NCBI GenBank assembly: GCA_026874595.1
Contig: CM049309.1
Coordinates: forward strand, 29,517,033-29,581,032
Origin: Sipunculus nudus
Taxonomy: Eukaryota; Annelida; Sipuncula; Golfingiida; Sipunculidae
DNA: 64,000 nt
Direction: 5' to 3'
The notes under the pieces are model-generated. The model worked only from the letters and a program-made list of their open reading frames with translations, was not told where the DNA came from and made no database searches. Positions 11,580-24,352 of this stretch are shown here, piece by piece (position 1 is the first letter of the stretch; the number at the start of each line of letters is the position of its first letter). A program made the translations under genes and the position numbers.

Positions 11580-12750
11580 ATCAACAGTACTCACAGGGAA
11601 AAAATGTGCCATGGTCAAAGTTGGGTAAAATTTCAGGTACTGATTTTATGTTTATGCTAATAACTTATAAAATTTACAAAATACAGATCTAATTTTGGGT
11701 ATACAATTGAATCTTAATTAAACAAAGTTATATACTTAAAAAAAATTCTCTAGCTTCAATAATTTTCATGAAACCTGAGTAAATATTTTTCCTGTTTTTT
11801 ACAAAGTCAATTTTGTTTGGGCACATAACTTAAAACAATTACGCAATACTGACATCATTTCTGGCATGTGCATAGCGAATGTATAGAAAAATATGTATAT
11901 AATATATGATCAAAGTCAGATCAGTGGTTTTGATACTAGGCAGTCCTGAAGTGTAACAAAGGGTTTTTAATGAAAAAATAAAGTTTTTCATTAATATCTC
12001 GAAGGAATTAAGTTCTGGTGACCAAATTCTTGGCATGGTAGGGGATTTTGGAGACATCTTACTGTATGCCTAATTTAAGGAACTTAGAGCTGAAGCTGCA
12101 TAACACTAGGTTGATGTAAACAATATGTGACATGGTGCTTGAAAACTTGAATAAAATCTACAGTTTTTAATCAACTGGTTTCAAATTTTAAATGTTAACA
12201 GTTGAAATGCTAACAAAAACATGCTTTGAAAATTAAATCCACAGCAGTTACAGGAAAAAAACGTGCCATGGTCAAAGTTGGGCAAAGTTTAAGGTACCAA
12301 TTTTTTATTTTTGCTAATATTTAAAAGATTTTGATCAAATTTTGGGTATACAATTTAATTTTGATTAATAAAAGTTATATTACTGGAAAAAAAGTGCTTA
12401 GCTTTAACAAGTTTTGTGTTAAGTGATCAAATTTTTTTCCTGATTATTTACAAAATGCATTATGTTTGGGCCCATAACTTTTTTAAATTATATAATACAG
12501 ACCCAATTTCTGGCATGTACATAGGAACCATATAGATTATTATTTATGGTAAATATGAGGAAAAACAGATGAGTGGTTTTGATATTAGGCAGTCCTGAAG
12601 TGTGAAAATAGGATTTTAATAAAAAATTAAGGTTTTTCCTTAATTTCTCAAAGGAACGAAGTCGCAAAGACCCAGTTTTCGGCTTGGTAGGAGATCTTGG
12701 GGACATCTAACATTATGCTGAATTTTGGATTCCTAGGTCTTACGGTTTCA
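11580..12750 (+). repeat. Family A core block, first of three homologous blocks
   Basis: Shares 'gtgccatggtcaaagttggg', 'ggcagtcctgaagtg' and 'ttgatgtaaacaatatgt' with blocks near 13730-14400 and 15720-16400. Confidence 0.7.
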
Positions 12751-12881
12751 AAACGTGCCACATCTACGGACGGACGGACGGACGGACGGACGGACGGACG
12801 GACGGACAGACGGACGGACGACGGACAATGGACCACGACTATAGCTCAGATGACTTATAGTCAGCTGAGCTAAAAATTTTT

Positions 12882-14411
12882 AATGCAGTACATATTCATA
12901 TTCGTATTCAAATACATTTGCAAAGCATTCGCACCATGCCTAGTATTTATTCAGTTTTAGCCAAACAATGATGTTGAGAATCCAGAATATACAAAATTCA
13001 CAAATTTAAATGATGATCATAAGTACCTGGTTTTATGGCTTTATTTATGTTAAAAAAATAAACGTAATATTTTCACTTTGGACTACTTTCACATCAATCT
13101 ACACACTAGACACAGTAGGAATCTAGATTTATATTATCAACTGCATCTTTGTCTATCATTAATTTCCTTCATATGATCCCTAATGATTAGTAATGAAGAA
13201 TATGATTTATTTTTTTATCATTAAAATTTCACTGAAAAATACCATAGGTGACTGCATGGTGTTATTTAGAATAACATTGACATTGACATTCTATCCATCC
13301 ATACAAGATTCTTACATCATCAGTAACTGCAAGTTAATTTTCTGTTACTCATCAACTAACAAATTCCTTTTCTATAAATTTTTCTTTAATTTGTTATAAA
13401 AAAACCAATACAAAATTATTAATTTATTGTTTATTGTTGTTGTTTTTCAAAACAACTACTAGATGAGTTGGGTTGGACACCTGGATCAACTGTGGCTGGG
13501 CATTAGCTGCCTGGCTGCCCCAGTGTATGCTTCGCTCAAGCATGCATAATCTGATGAAAGGTCAACAAGGTCAACATACAGGTGACTGAAGAGGGGCTGG
13601 ATTAAGCCTGGGTCTGACATGGTCTCATAAAAACATTAATAAAAGCTACAATATTTGGCCAATTTCTTTCAGCTTTCTAAACTACAAAGATGAAATCCTT
13701 ATGTGTGCATAATATGAAAATTATATCAACAGTGCTCTCAGGAAACAAACGTGCCATGGTCAAAGTTGGGCAAAATGTAAGGTACTAATTTTATATTTAT
13801 ACTAATAACTTATAAAATTTGAAAAATTCAGAACTAATTTAAGGTATTCAATTGAATCTTGATTAAATAATGTTACATTCCTGACAAAAAATCTCTAGCT
13901 TCAGCAATCCCCTTGTTAAGGGAGTAAATATATTTCTTGATTTTTTAAAAAGTGCATTATGTTTGGGCCCATAACTTAAAACAATTAGGCAATACTGACA
14001 TCATTTCTGGCATGTGCATAGCGAATGTATAGAAAAATATGTATATTATATATGATAAAAGTCAGATCAGTGGTTTTGATATTAGGCAGTCTTACAGTGG
14101 AACAATGGGTTTTTAATGGAAAAATGAAATTTTTCATTAATATTTCAAGGAAATAAGTCCTAGTGATCAAATTCTTGGCATGGTAGGGGATTTTGGAGAC
14201 ATCTAACTGTATGCTAAATTTAAGGAACTTAGAGCTGAAGCTGGGGAGCTGAGCTCTAGCAAACTGCATAACACTAGCTTGATGTAAACTTGATGTGACA
14301 AGGTGCTTGAAAACTTGAATAAACTTTGATCAACTGGTTTCAAATTTTTGGTGTTAACAGACAAAATGCTAACAAAAACATGCTGTGAAAATTAAATCCA
14401 CAGTACTTACA
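12882..14411 (+). repeat. Segmental tandem duplication, copy 1
   Basis: Colinear with 14914-16396 at an offset of about 2.0 kb. Shared landmarks are 'atgttgagaatccagaatat', 'gagttgggttggacacctgg', 'tgcatggtgttatt' and 'gagctgaagctggggagctg'. The copies differ by scattered substitutions and small indels. Confidence 0.8.
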
Positions 14412-14415
14412 GGAA

Positions 14416-14895
14416 ACAAGGGACCTATGGGCCACGACGCTCAGCTGTTATATATGATAAAAAAATATTATTTAGAAATGAGGCACATGCTGGTTTTGTG
14501 TGGTCATAAATATAAGCTGTATTATGAGTTGTTGTTGTTTAGCCTATGTATGATTTTGATAGTACCTTAGGAGACAGGGAAGAGGATTGATTTCAATTAT
14601 TTTATTAACAAATGGAGTACTATTGTCACACAGATTTTGACTTGGCCATATAACTTAAAAGCAGAACATATAATATAAGAGTTTAACTATTTATTAAAAA
14701 AAATTACAAATATTGTCCCAAATATAATTTTTATTAAATATAATAAGAGAATCATATGATTTTTTAAAAAGAAATATAACTGAAATGATTATTAAAATAA
14801 TATTAAAGAATATATTCATGAATGCATTCATGAATACATTTTGAAAGTATTTGCATGAGTATTCATATACTTTCATTTTGACCTGAATTCCCATT
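14416..14895 (+). repeat. Family A left segment, empty site for family B
   Basis: Starts ACAAGGGACCTATGGGCCAC. It matches 6235-6568 joined to 8181-8338, so it represents the same family A sequence without the family B insertion. The junction here reads AATAAGAGAATCATATGATT. Confidence 0.8.
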
Positions 14896-14913
14896 CTTTA
14901 TGCAAGAAATTTT

Positions 14914-16396
14914 ATAATGGAGTACATAATCATATTCGTATTTAAATACAATTACAAAGTATTCGCACCATGTCTGGTATTTATTCAGTTTTCACCAAAC
15001 AATGATGTTGAGAATCCAGAATATACAAAATTCACACATTTAAATAATGATCATAAGTACCTGGTTTTATGGCTTTTATTTATATTAAAAAATAACTGTA
15101 AAAAATTCATTTTGGACTAATTTCACATCAATGTACACACTAGACACAGTAGGAATCTAGATTAATATTATCAACTGCATCTTTGTCTATCATTAATTTC
15201 CTTCATATGATCCCTAATGATTAGTAATGAATAATATGATTTACTTCTTTATCATTAAAATTGAACTGAAATATGCCATAGGTGACTGCATGGTGTTATT
15301 TGGAATACGTGACATTCTACCCATCGATACAAGATTCTTATATCATCAGTAACTGCAAGTTAATTTCCTGTTATTATAAACTAACAAATTCCTTTTCTAT
15401 TTTTTTTTTAATTTGTTATTAAAAACCAATAAAAATTTATTAATTTATTATTTATTGTTATGTTGTTGGTTAAAACTACTAGATGAGTTGGGTTGGACAC
15501 CTGGATCAACTGTGGCTAGCCATAAGCTGCCTGGATTCCGTGTATGCCTCGCCTCAAGCATGCATAATACAAGTGACTCAAGAGGGGCTGGAGAGAGCCA
15601 AAGTCTGACAGGGTCTCATAAAAAACTTTAATAAAAGCTACCATTTTTGGCCAATTTCTTTCAGCTTTCTAAACTAAAAAGCTGAAATCCTTATGTGTGC
15701 ATAATATGAAAATCATATCAACAGTGCTCACGGGAAACAAACGTGCCATGGTCAGTTGGGCAAAATTTAAGTTACTAATTTTTACATTTATACTAATAAC
15801 TTATAAAATTTGAAAAATTCAGAACTAATTTTGGGTATTCAATTGAATCTTGATTAAATAATGTTACATCCCTGACAAAAAATCTCTAGCTTCAGCAATC
15901 CCCTTGTTAAGGGAGTAAATATATTTCTTGATTTTTTACAAAGTGCATTATGTTTGGGCCCATAACTTAAAACAATTACGCAATACTGACATGTGCATAA
16001 AGAATGAAAAATATGTATATTATTTATGATTAAAGTCAGATCAGTGGTTTTGATATTAGGCAGTCTTGAAGTGTAACAATGGGTTTTCAATGGAAAAATG
16101 AAGTTTTTCATTAATATCTCGAAGGTATTAAGTCCTAGTGACCAAATTCTTGGCATGGTAGGGGATTTTGGAGACATCTAACTGTATGCCAAATTTAAGG
16201 AACTTAGAGCTGAAGCTGGGGAGCTGAGCTCTTGCAAACTGCATAACACTAGCTTGATGTAAACAATATGTTACATGGTGCTTGAAAACTTGAATAAAAT
16301 CTACAGTTTTTGATCATCTTGTTTCAAATTTTTGGTGTTAACAGTTGAAATGCTAACAAAAACATGCTGTGAAAATTAAATCCACAGCACTTACAG
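14914..16396 (+). repeat. Segmental tandem duplication, copy 2
   Basis: Second copy of 12882-14411; see that entry for shared landmarks. The offset shrinks from about 2029 at the left to about 1980 at the right, reflecting small deletions. Confidence 0.8.
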
Positions 16397-16994
16397 GAAA
16401 AAAACATGCCATGGTCAAATTTGGTCAAAATTTAAGGTACCAATTTTTTTTTTATTAATATTTTAAAAAATTCACAAGATTTTCATCTTATTTTGGGTAT
16501 ACAATTTAATTTTGATTAATTAAAGTTATAATACTGGAAAAAAGGTCCATAGCTTTAACATGTTTTGTGTTAAGTGATCAAATATCTTTCCTGATTTTTT
16601 ACAAAATGCATTATGTTCGGGCCCATAACTTTTTTAAATTAAAATAATACAGACATAATTTCTGGCATGTACATAGGAACTATATAGAGGAATATTTATG
16701 GTAAATATGAGGAAAAACAGATGAGTGGTTTTGATATTAGGCAGTCCTGAAGTGTGAAAATAGGTTTTTAATAAAAAATTGATGTCTTTCCTTAATATCT
16801 CAAAGGAACGAAGTCCTATTGACCCAATTTTCAGAATGGTTGGAGATTTTGGGGACAACTAACTGTATGGCGAATTTCAGATTGGTAGGTCCAATGGTGT
16901 TGAAACGTGCCAGTCTGACTGACGGACATCCGGACGGACGGACGATGGACCACGACTATAGCTCAGATGACTTATAGTCAGCTGAGCTAAAAAA
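16397..16994 (+). repeat. Family A right part with 3' hairpin
   Basis: Family A core, then a short GGACGGACGGACG tract, then ACTATA and the hairpin at 16959-16989, then AAAA. Nearly identical to the end at 12720-12875. Confidence 0.85.
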
Positions 16995-17460
16995 AGCTGT
17001 ACATGTATATTTCTCATGAAAATTTCAATTTTTATGAAATTTCTATGTTCAGGAGCTGTCCTACTGTCAAAAGTAGGTCAACTGGAACAAAATGCAAACT
17101 CTATCTGTAAATGGTCATTATACGCCCACACACCAAAAATCAAATCAATATCCAAAAGCATTGTGAAAAAAGTCTGTACATGTGCATTTATCATGAAAAT
17201 TTCTATTTTTTATGAAATTGTCTATGTTCAGGAGCCATCATATGATCAAAAGCAGGTCAACTGGGACAAAATGCAAACTTGATCTGTAAGTGGTCATAAT
17301 AAACCCACATACCAAAAATCAGGTCAATATCCGCAAGCACTCTGAAAAAAGTCTGTACATGTGCATTTATCATGAAAATTTCTATTTTTCATGAAATTTT
17401 CTATGTTCAGGAGCCGTCATACTTTCAAAAGTAGGTCAACCGAGACAAAACGCGAACTCA
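16995..17460 (+). repeat. Family B core fragment (about 2.6 units)
   Basis: Three core repeats with 'ctatgttcaggagc' at 17040, 17219 and 17401 (spacing 179-182 bp). Both B ends are missing. It runs from a family A end directly into a family E left end lacking its first bases. Confidence 0.8.
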
Positions 17461-20400
17461 GCCTACAGGCCTAATGTGAACCTGTGCAACGGTTTATACA
17501 CCAGGTATAATGCTTCAATGCTGGGCCATTACTTTTCAAGTAGGCCAACATGTCTTGTATACGCGGAAGGTATCAAAGATGTATACATATGCCCAATTTC
17601 AGGCTGATATCCCCTCCTTGGAAATAAGCAGGGACATACACTGTGCAAAAATTATTGTAGGTGGCACCACCAGTCTTTTATACGACAAAGCTTTATGATA
17701 TGTATAAATATACCCAATTTCAGGCTGATATATCAAATTCCCCTTGAGAAATAAGCAGGCACACACAATGTGCAATTTAAGTCATTGTAGGTGGCGACAC
17801 CTGTCTTGTGAACAAGAAAGCCATCAAAGACGCATAGACAGGTCAAAATATCAGGCCAATACATCAAACTTCTTGAGTTTGATGCACTGGGCCGATCAGG
17901 CTTAGGTGAGAAAGGCAGTTGCCCCGAGTGAACTGTGACAGTGAAATCCCTGGCTTGAGCTACTGCAATGAGTGAACTTTTGACCTATACCTGGAGTGAA
18001 CTCTGGACCTGTTGCATAATCTGACACAGTTGGCAGTTTGCTAAAGCTCTGAATAGATCCAGACTGACCTTTGGCACCAAATCTGATATGGTGGGCAGTC
18101 TGCAAAAGCTATAATAAGAATGCAGCTACTGCACTGTGTGAACTCTTGACCAATACCTGGCTGCACTGAGTGAAATCTTGACCTGTTGCCTAATCTGATA
18201 CAGTTGCCAGTCTGCCAAAGGTATAAATAGATCCAGGCTGACCTTTGGCCTGTTGCAAAATCTGACATAGTTGGCAGTCTGCCAAGCTATTTAACCTGAA
18301 ATCTAAATGTTTAGTGGCTTGATGTAATAGATGCTGATAAAAAGGTGCCAGGCTAGATGTAACTGCTTTACACAGCTAACATATATGGTAAAATGACTCA
18401 ATTCAATCTCCATAATTCAGCCAAAAATCATTCATGTGGAACCATTAAAGACAATTATTATAAGATTTTTTGTGGGGATGATTCTTGTAAAATATTAAAC
18501 AAATTAGCTTCAGTGGCGTCAGTCGAAAAATGTTTTGCAGGTTTATAAATCATATAGGAAGATACAGCAAACTGGCTAAGTTCACCTTCCCGTAACTCAG
18601 CCAAAAAGCACTTAACCAAAACCATTTTAACAAACTTGAATTATCAACATCTGAGGATAATTGATGTGTGATTTTAGAATTTGGCCCAGTGGTTTTTGAG
18701 GAGAAGATCTTTGTAGCCACTGAGCTAAAATGGGCTGTTAAGGCATATGACTAAATTCAGCTTCCCAGAACTAAGCAACAAGTCACTAAACATACCGTAA
18801 ATTTCCGCATATACGTCGAGAAATTTGCTCCTAAAAATAATCCAGGAATGGGGGGTCGCCTTATTTGCGGGTCTAAGCCTGACAGTCCAAATTTTACCTA
18901 GACTTCATTAAACAGCTGATTGCTAATTGCTCATCAGATGTTCGTTTCCGGGGATGTCGGGTACATATGTGGCCCTTTCAGTCATTAAATACTGTGGAAT
19001 TAGACTTCCATACTATTTTTTATTCAAGTTCAGCCTATATCAAAATTCATGCGATAAAACTGAGCCGACAACCAGCACGTTACCCGTGCCTAGTTGGAAT
19101 TAACGAGCTTCAATCAGGGGCGATTGAGCATGGGTGCTAGAGGCACGAGTATTGCGTAATCAATTGGGGTTTTATCAATGGCATCGACCTCTGTGTATTT
19201 GACATCAAAGTCTGTTTAAGAAATGCTTGGCAATAACATTTGATGCTTGGACAAGCAAGCAAACACGCAGATGACCGGGGCTGCTGTTTGTGAATATGAA
19301 CAGGTGACAAAAGGCGGGCGAACTCAGGTGAACTTCAAAGCCATTTTCCCATTGACACAGGTCATGGGTCTTCAGAGCGCAACAGTTTCATAACTGTTTC
19401 TTCCGACAATTTAAATGCTGACAGTTAGCATGGAATTATTTGCCATGACCCACTATAACTGTGGTCACCCAAACAGGTCAGACAAGATACGTGTCCCTTT
19501 CAGCCAGCGATTGTATCAAGTAGCTGATAAATCCGCAGTCTGTTAAGTACTGGGATTTAAAATACAAAACTATGAAGGGATATCATATTTTCATTTGCAG
19601 GTAATCAGTTTTGAACATTGACGAATATTATTTTATTTAATCCACTGTCAGATAAGCAGAAACGGCTAACTTAAGCTTGATCGTTGATTCTATTCTATTC
19701 ATAACACTTGAAGAGCAAATCATGTTCATTTTATGTATAGAAAACAAAATTCAAACACGAAATAATGTGAATTCAGTTTCTCCCCTTTCTAATAAGCGAA
19801 ACTGTCTTCTTGTCGTTTGGTTGTCAGTTTTCCCATTTATTTTCATGCAACAGAGGCGACATCTTCCAGGAAAATGTATGTCCACTTTTATGCCGTTGTT
19901 ATAAAGTTTTGGCAGTTCTCAAAGCTAATATGGAATTATGTTTGTAACTATATAGACTTACGTATATATACTTACTCGTATCATACTTATGTAGATACTT
20001 ATTCATAACACTTGGGAAACGTCTTTATTTATTTTAAAGCGACAAGAAGTGACCGTGAACCCATTTTAATATTGTCATCTATGTCGTCACACGGCGGGCC
20101 TTCCCCGGGGTTTCACTTTCAGCTATAAATCACGGCTTCCAGTGGGTTTAACCTTCACTGAAAGGGAATGTTACCTGCACTACAAGCAGTGGTGGTGGGT
20201 ACTTGTAGTCTGACAACTATGCACGTAAGTTTATTTTTTGGTGCGACTTTTAAATGACTCATTCCATTGGTTATCATTTACTTATCTGTTGTGAGCTGGG
20301 GACTATCCAGACTCAGTGGGCTCTAAAAAATTTTCTCCTGATTTCTCTCTTCAAAATCCCACCTTGACTTATAAGCAGGATCGACGTATATGCAGAAAAT

Positions 20401-21045
20401 TACGGTAGACCATTTGAACAAACTTCAGAATGCACTACCCCAGGATCATTTCTGTGCCATATTAAACAATTTGGTCATACGGCTTCAGAGAAGTTCTTTG
20501 TAGTCCTCAGTATGATACAGGCACTGATGACCCCCGTACAAAAAAGGCTTATGCAGGTGGCGCCACCAATACCTCAATTCAAGATATGACTCATGTAACC
20601 AACATTGGCATAAAAGTTCTGTGATGATATCTCCAGCCGTTTCTGAGAATGAAATTTTAGTATGCTTTTTTGGACAGATGACTAAGTTGAACTTCCTGTG
20701 ATGACTTCCTGTATCTCAGCCGAAAATCACCAAACTGGAACCATTCCAACCTGAGAGAAATTGTTACTGGGATTATTTCTGTGATATATTGGACAATTTG
20801 GATGGATGGTTTCGGAGAAGAAGATTTTTAGAGGTTTTCAAGCTTTTCCCCTATAAAATCAAAGTAAATGCAGATAGCCAAAAAATAAACAAAATCTGAT
20901 AGAGTTTTCAGAAGACTGATTTTTTGCAAAAAGTTTGGTGATGCTAGCTCCTGCCATTTTCAAGATAGAATGGGTTAACGTACAGACAACTCAAGACACA
21001 GGACACCACACCATCACATAAGCTAACAGGTTCTCTACAAAAATA
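17461..21045 (+). repeat. Family E element, copy 2, with a TIR transposon inside
   Basis: Left end GCCTACAGGCCTAATGTGAA (first bases lost). Right end CACATAAGCTAACAGGTTCT near 21012-21040. Core units carry 'ggtggcaccacc' and 'cctgttgcataatctga' landmarks. It is interrupted at 18793-20407 by a TA-flanked TIR element; the same E sequence is uninterrupted near 3199-3235. Confidence 0.7.
18795..20405. mobile_element. TIR DNA transposon, 1611 bp, TA target site
   Basis: Terminal inverted repeats of about 25 bp: left CCGTAAATTTCCGCATATAC, right GTATATGCAGAAAATTACGG, with a few mismatches. TA flanks both ends (18793-18794 and 20406-20407). The uninterrupted family E copy at 3199-3235 shows the pre-insertion site. 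No long transposase frame is present. One short relic in the plus direction near 19225-19272 reads ITFDAWTSKQTRR, which resembles the 'D-W-S' region of hAT-type transposases. That would conflict with a TA target, so the superfamily is left open. Confidence 0.75.
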
Positions 21046-21341
21046 TGGCCACTTAACCATCTAGCATCTTGCTGCACAGACACACTTATGAGCTAGGGCT
21101 GACCAGTGTCAATGCACTGTTTGTTTACTAGGGCCCAGAGGGTTAATTAGTAAATAAGTTTATCATAGGTACACTTGTCTCTATTGATGCTTAGCACAGG
21201 CACAGCAGTTGATGACATTTTTTAAGTACATGTACTGAAATTAAACTTATTTAAGGTACTGAAAAATCATTGTAAAATTTTTTGGAATGTAAATTCTGTT
21301 GAGCTGAGTTAGTAGTTAACTGACAATGTGGCAGAACTTAC
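21046..21341. other. Intronic sequence, nothing recognised
   Basis: Sequence between the family E end and a TPR exon; no feature seen beyond the splice donor. Confidence 0.5.
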
Positions 21342-21526
21342 ACCACCCGTTTGTGCTCCTCTGGGTCAGCCCTGCTTGAATGTTCAATCAGACTATTGGT
21401 CCGTGCCTTCCAGTTCTCCAACTCTATCTTTAACATGGTACAGTCACCTTGGGCACTGTCCAGCTGCACCTGCAGCTCTCTGTTGGTCTCTTGTAATGGA
21501 TGCAACTTCTGTTCAATGCTTAATGT
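21342..21526 (-). CDS. TPR: TPR exon (ENWKAR segment)
   Basis: The acceptor is ...ttttttag and the donor is gtaagt. It starts in phase 0, has 61 codons and two extra bases. KLHPLQETNRELQ, IELENWKARTNSLIEH and ADPEEHKRV match vertebrate DILPLQEANAELS, VKRWKARNQHLVSQ and PDTEEYRKL (from memory). The reading frame here has no upstream Met, as expected for an internal exon. Confidence 0.96.
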
Positions 21527-21754
21527 CTAAAAAAGGCACCACAACAGAATCATCAACAAGTTAAGGATCATACAATATAACTAATTCGATAACATTTCCC
21601 CAGTGTATCCAGGATAGTACTCAAATATTTAAGAAAATTTGTTGTTGTTGACATTTCATCTGATTTCCTTTCTGAACTACAAATTTTGGAACAGCATGCA
21701 TGCCCCTGTCGGCAGTCACTCATTATCATCCAACAAAACACTGACAATTAGTGG

Positions 21755-22090
21755 TAAATCAAGCTTGTCAAGAAGTTTGTACAAGTGCATTTTTCAAGAT
21801 ATTTTCTAAGTTCAGGAGCTATCATACATTCAGAAGTGGTTCAGCCATGAGGAAACATGAACCTGATATGGAACTGGTCATCAAAATAAGGCACTGCCAA
21901 AAAGCTTACAAGTTCATATTTCATGATATTTTTCATAAAATTTTTAAAGTTCAAGGGCTCACATACAGCAGTAGATCTGCCTGGGTGAAATGTAAAATTG
22001 ATACCGAACTGCTCCTAGGATTTCCTTATTTCATGAACATAATCCTTTAATCAACATGTGTGACCTATGTGAAAATTAAATCTAGTGCTG
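21755..22090 (+). repeat. Diverged family B core fragment
   Basis: Two old core units with 'tctaagttcaggagctatcatac', shown here only by its landmarks TTCAGGAGC and TCATCAAAATAAG. No ends. Confidence 0.6.
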
Positions 22091-22096
22091 AAAGGA

Positions 22097-22564
22097 ACAA
22101 GGGACCCATGGGTCACATCACTCAGTTGAATTTTTGAAAATTTTAGCTAATGCAAAATATACTAATTTATTTTGGTTTTTCATATATATAAGCAAAAAAT
22201 GGAACAATTAAGCAATACTGACATATTTTCTGTCATGTACATTACAAATGTACAGAAGAATATGTATATTAAATATGATCAAAGTCAGGTTAGTGGTTTT
22301 GATAGTAAAGCAGTCTTGAAGTATAACAATGGGTTTTTAATGGAAAAATGAGGTTTTCCCTATATATCTAAAATGAATGAAGTCCTAGTGACCTAATTTT
22401 TGTATGGTAGGAGATTATGGGGACATCTAATTGTAAGCCAAATTTTGGATTCGTAGGTCAAACGGTTTCAAAACGTGCCCTGTTAATGGACAGATGGACA
22501 GACAAAGGACAAAGGATGATGACAATATGTAACTCAGATGACTTATAGTAAGCTGAGCTAAAAA
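22097..22564 (+). mobile_element. Family A element, short full-length copy (468 bp)
   Basis: Left end ACAAGGGACCCATGGGTCAC, with a perfect 12-bp palindrome GACCCATGGGTC, then CTCAGTTGA. Right end has GGACAGATGGACAGACAAAG, then the decayed hairpin AACTCAGATGACTTATAGTA plus AGCTGAGCTA, then AAAA. The left motif GCTCAGCTGA (here with one change) is the inverse of the right arm. This is the simplest copy with both ends. Non-coding. Confidence 0.8.
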
Positions 22565-23230
22565 TATGCCAAGGTAAAAAGTAGGAAAAAATTTTCAAAG
22601 GAATTTCACATTTAAGCTAATAACTTCAAATATTTACAAAGTTTTGATCTTATTTCTGGTATTCTTTAAAATCTACATAAAATAGTTATTATAATGTTTC
22701 TGAAAAACTCTTAAGCTTCAACAATTAACATATTAAACATCTTTCTTACTACTTTGACTAAGCACCTGGTACATTATGTTTTGGACAAAAACTTTTACAA
22801 ATTAGCAATATTGACCTAATTCTTAACATATGCATAAGAAATATATCAAGAAACATCCACGCTAAATAAAAACAACAGCAGTGGCTTTTACAATTGCCAG
22901 TCTTGAAGTGTTACAATTTGAGTTTTTTAATGCAAAAATGGAGGTTTTCCTGAATTTATCAAATGAACAAATTCACAGTAACCAAGTTTTGGGTTTGGTG
23001 AGAGGACATGGGCATCTTACTTTATCTTGAATTTCATATCCAAAGGGTCAACAATGTCAAAATGTGCATGTCCAAAGGATGGATGGCCAGCTGGAAAGAA
23101 GACTGCCAAAGGATGCTCAGGTTGTCTTTAATCTGTACAATTGCAGTTTTCATCAAATTTCTGTAAGTATAAGTTCCACACTGTCAAAATGTCAAAAGTA
23201 GGTCAGCCCTGGCACCATGCTAAATTGATA
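22565..23230 (+). repeat. Diverged family A/B core sequence
   Basis: Family A core words (aatggaggttttcc, caaaggatggatggcc) and a short B-core piece (aaaagtaggtcagcc) near the TPR exon. No ends. Confidence 0.5.
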
Positions 23231-23281
23231 TATGAGATCACCTTGTTGCCATCATATGAAGGTGTTAGTCCAGTAACTTAC

Positions 23282-23419
23282 CTTGGATTTTAGTCCTTGC
23301 AGTTCCTGGCTCAGCATTTCTTTTTCTTCTCGTAACAAACGATTACTCTCTGTCAGCAGATTCATGTTTTCCACTCTCATCATGAGTTCACTCTGTTCAG
23401 CTGTTGTCATGGATACCAC
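23282..23419 (-). CDS. TPR: TPR exon (LLREEKE segment)
   Basis: 46 codons, phase 0 at both ends, acceptor ...gtgtccag, donor gtaagt. It contains ENMNLLTESNRLLREEKEML, which aligns to vertebrate [20 protein letters not shown] (from memory). This is among the most conserved stretches of TPR and was the first evidence for the gene. Confidence 0.97.
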
Positions 23420-23627
23420 CTGGACACACAACACGTTACACTAGAAATTTCTGGCTTTATCAAAATGTAATAAAGGTATCACCAGGTCTGATTCAATGAC
23501 TATCACTATAACAAATCAAAAGGCAAATCAAATTTCAGATTTCATCATGTACAAAATTTCATGACAAATAACAAAGGCATTCCTGAGATGTATGAATGTT
23601 TCCTGAGGAAAGTCTACCTTCCAAGGT

Positions 23628-24325
23628 GCAAAACAATGACACATGGGTCTTGATGCTCAGCTGACAATCAAAACCATATCATCATGGGGCAATATCCACA
23701 TTTTTTTATCACATTTTGAAGAAATTAGTTGGCAATTTTCTAAAACTTATTGGATGTCATAAATACATGTCTATTTGAAGTGCATACATGATTGTCTAAG
23801 GCAACAAATTGATTTCTGTAATAGTAACACCACAAATCTTGTTAATATCATTAAACTACATGCATCTTGCTATATATGATCAATTAACATGTACCACTTT
23901 GTGCATAATACATCAACCACAGTTGAAAAACTAACATGATTACTGTTATTCAATGGTCTAAAAATTCCTTTTAAAACTAGAGCGGTTTTATTTTTGCAGT
24001 CACAAAAACAGATATATGTCTCCAAAGTGGAATGCCACTCTTTCAAGGTGTGCAGTCTTGAAGTGTTATAATTGGTTTATAATTGGAAAATTGAGATTTA
24101 TCATTAATATTTCAATGGAACAAAGAATAAGTGACACAGTTTTCGGCTTGATAGGAGAACTCGGGGATATCTAACTGTATGCTGAATTTGTAGGTCCAAA
24201 GGTTTCAAAATGTGCCTTGTTAATGTATGTCAGGATGGATGGCCAAGGGACAAAAGACCTTCGCTATAGCTCAGATGACTTATAGTTACAGCTCATGACT
24301 GTTAGCTCTGATCCCCGACCTTGTT
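23628..24325 (+). repeat. Old family A copy
   Basis: A decayed left end (acacatgggtcttgatgctcagctgaca) lies at 23628, here recognised by ATGGGTC and GCTCAGCTGA. A family A core and degenerate hairpin (TAGCTCAGATGACTTATAG) lie at 24265-24283. Confidence 0.6.
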
Positions 24326-24352
24326 AATGTAAATACACCCACTAAGTAAAAA

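Larger units (their letters stand above)
8339..12875 (+). repeat. Family A region from left end to 3' hairpin, with other repeats inside
   Basis: Left end ACAAGGGACCTATGGGTCAC at 8339. Right end at 12842-12872 is TAGCTCAGATGACT-tat-AGTCAGCTGAGCTA, preceded by a clean (ACGG)n tract (12766-12830). The interior holds polyG-bearing repeats (9.1-11.3 kb) and repeated family A core units (11.58-12.75 kb). Whether the two ends belong to one element is not certain. Confidence 0.55.

Noticed and set aside
11839-12057. Recurrent minus-strand frames beginning MSPKSPT / MSPRSPT (also near 12488, 15854, 16634 and 42959)
   Set aside because: They are translations of the family A core; other copies are broken by stops and indels, so there is no sign of selection on protein.
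12648-12836. Frame with repeated Val-Arg-Pro-Ser residues
   Set aside because: Translation of the (ACGG)n tract at a family A right end.
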